A stretch of DNA of 64,000 nt from Thermomicrobiales bacterium (GTDB lineage Bacteria; Chloroflexota; Chloroflexia; Thermomicrobiales; CADCWN01). The position numbers were made by a program, and so were the translations under genes. The first letter of the stretch is position 1; the number at the start of each line of letters is the position of its first letter. Positions 63,438-64,000 of this stretch are shown piece by piece. The notes under the pieces were generated by a model. The model had not been told where the DNA came from. It was given only the letters and a program-made list of their open reading frames with translations, and searched no databases. The stretch spans positions 56,736-120,735 of the forward strand of contig JAUJMV010000019.1 in NCBI GenBank assembly GCA_030446685.1, written 5' to 3'.

Positions 63438-64000
63438 TCAGGCCACGCGGCGGCGCAGGGCGAGCGCCAGGCCCGCCAGCGCCAGGAGCGCCGCGCCGCC
63501 GATCAGGCTCGCCGCCAACGGGCCGGACTGCCCGCCGGCCCCGGTGTTGGGCAGACCCGGCATTGCGGTGGTCGTGGTGGTCCTGGCCGTCGTCGTGGTG
63601 GACGGCGCGGTCGTGCGCATCGTGGTCGTGGTCGTGGTCGTGATCCTGGCCGTCGTCGTGGTCGTCGTCGCGCTCGTGGTGGTCGTGGTCGTCGGCGCCT
63701 GGGCCGCGACGATGCGGACGGTCGCCGTCAGCACCAGGCCGTTCGGCCCGCTGAGCCGGTAGGTGTAGGCGCCGGTCGCCGTATTGTCGGTGAAGCGGAT
63801 GGCGAGGATGTCCACGCCGTCCTCATCCGCCTGGAAGCTCGCCTGCGGCGGGGCCGCCGTCTGCCCGTTCGGGGCGACGATGGCGCGGGTGTAGGTCGCG
63901 CTGGGGGTCAGGCCGGCCGCGGTGAAGGCGACATAAAAGCCCTGCCGCGCCTCGCCGGGGAGGGCCGAGACCATCGCGGCCGGCGCGCCGCCGGCGGTGA
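63438..64000 (-). CDS. LPxTG-type cell-wall-anchored protein, partial at window edge
   Basis: The last 187 codons of a surface protein; the 5' end is outside the window. A beta-sandwich-like domain (FYVAFTAAGLTPSATYTRAIV...ATGAYTYRLSGPNGLVLTATV) is followed by a stalk of about 45 mostly Thr residues, then the sorting signal LPNTGAGG, a hydrophobic helix and RRRVA. This is the form recognised by sortases, which link proteins to the cell wall. No sortase gene is in the window. Confidence 0.85.
   Translation of the reverse strand, partial: TAGGAPAAMVSALPGEARQGFYVAFTAAGLTPSATYTRAIVAPNGQTAAPPQASFQADEDGVDILAIRFTDNTATGAYTYRLSGPNGLVLTATVRIVAAQAPTTTTTTSATTTTTTARITTTTTTTMRTTAPSTTTTARTTTTTAMPGLPNTGAGGQSGPLAASLIGGAALLALAGLALALRRRVA

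Noticed and set aside
1-64000. Genomic island or prophage
   Set aside because: No integrase, phage structural gene, attachment site or composition shift was found; most genes are ordinary metabolic or surface genes.

Overview
The window is very GC-rich DNA (about 70% or more by eye), densely coding on both strands, with many GTG starts. The gene set suggests a bacterium of the Chloroflexota, most like the Thermomicrobia/Sphaerobacter side of that phylum. That placement is inferred from base composition, gene types and intergenic repeats, not from a marker gene. I see no rRNA, tRNA, CRISPR array, prophage or intact insertion sequence.

Layout. 1-8.4 kb: a DUF427 protein, plsY, a frameshifted ketopantoate reductase, a DUF5808-like protein, a metal-depleted M24 protein, a stand-alone mraY, a LysE exporter, a B3/B4-domain protein and a phosphotransferase. 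8.7-12.5 kb (minus): a LiuC-like hydratase, map, an antitoxin-like remnant and a LiuB/MccB-like carboxyltransferase. 12.7-21.2 kb: a large membrane protein, a TPR protein, small zinc-finger and lipoprotein genes, and a 1410-residue FHA-FHA-adenylate cyclase-ATPase-TPR protein. 21.5-27.6 kb: ogt and a minus-strand surface-polysaccharide cluster (WecA-like transferase, CapD-like dehydratase, a TIM-barrel isomerase and two NAD-sugar epimerases). 27.8-30.8 kb: two tandem paralogous lipoproteins sharing an upstream promoter-like element. 31-37.2 kb: coaBC, coaX, an S41 protease, a WecG/TagA transferase and a membrane protein. 37.6-40.1 kb: a badly broken peptide-type ABC substrate-binding protein. 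40.2-50.3 kb: a clean stretch with a class V aminotransferase, an ABM monooxygenase, a GNAT acetyltransferase, rpsP-khpA-rimM, a methyltransferase, acylphosphatase, a serine hydrolase and a HEAT-like protein. 50.7-52.8 kb: a broken ECF sigma factor and MFS transporter. 53-60.4 kb: histidine genes (leader, HisRS-like gene, hisG, hisD, hisC). 61.5-63.1 kb: gpmI. Right edge: an LPxTG wall protein, cut by the window.

Three things stand out. First, the gaps between genes are full of short tandem repeats of 7-9 bases. They are usually set as two inverted arms around a loop, each with a different sequence, and several stop codons and one likely start region lie inside or directly against them. Second, the histidine genes follow a short reading frame with five His codons in eight and a GC hairpin with a T6 tract, which looks like a histidine attenuator. 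Third, single-base frameshifts are concentrated at 37.8-40 kb and 51-62.8 kb and hit essential genes such as hisD and gpmI. This looks more like sequencing or assembly error than real decay, so coordinates of the broken genes are those of the reconstructed gene.
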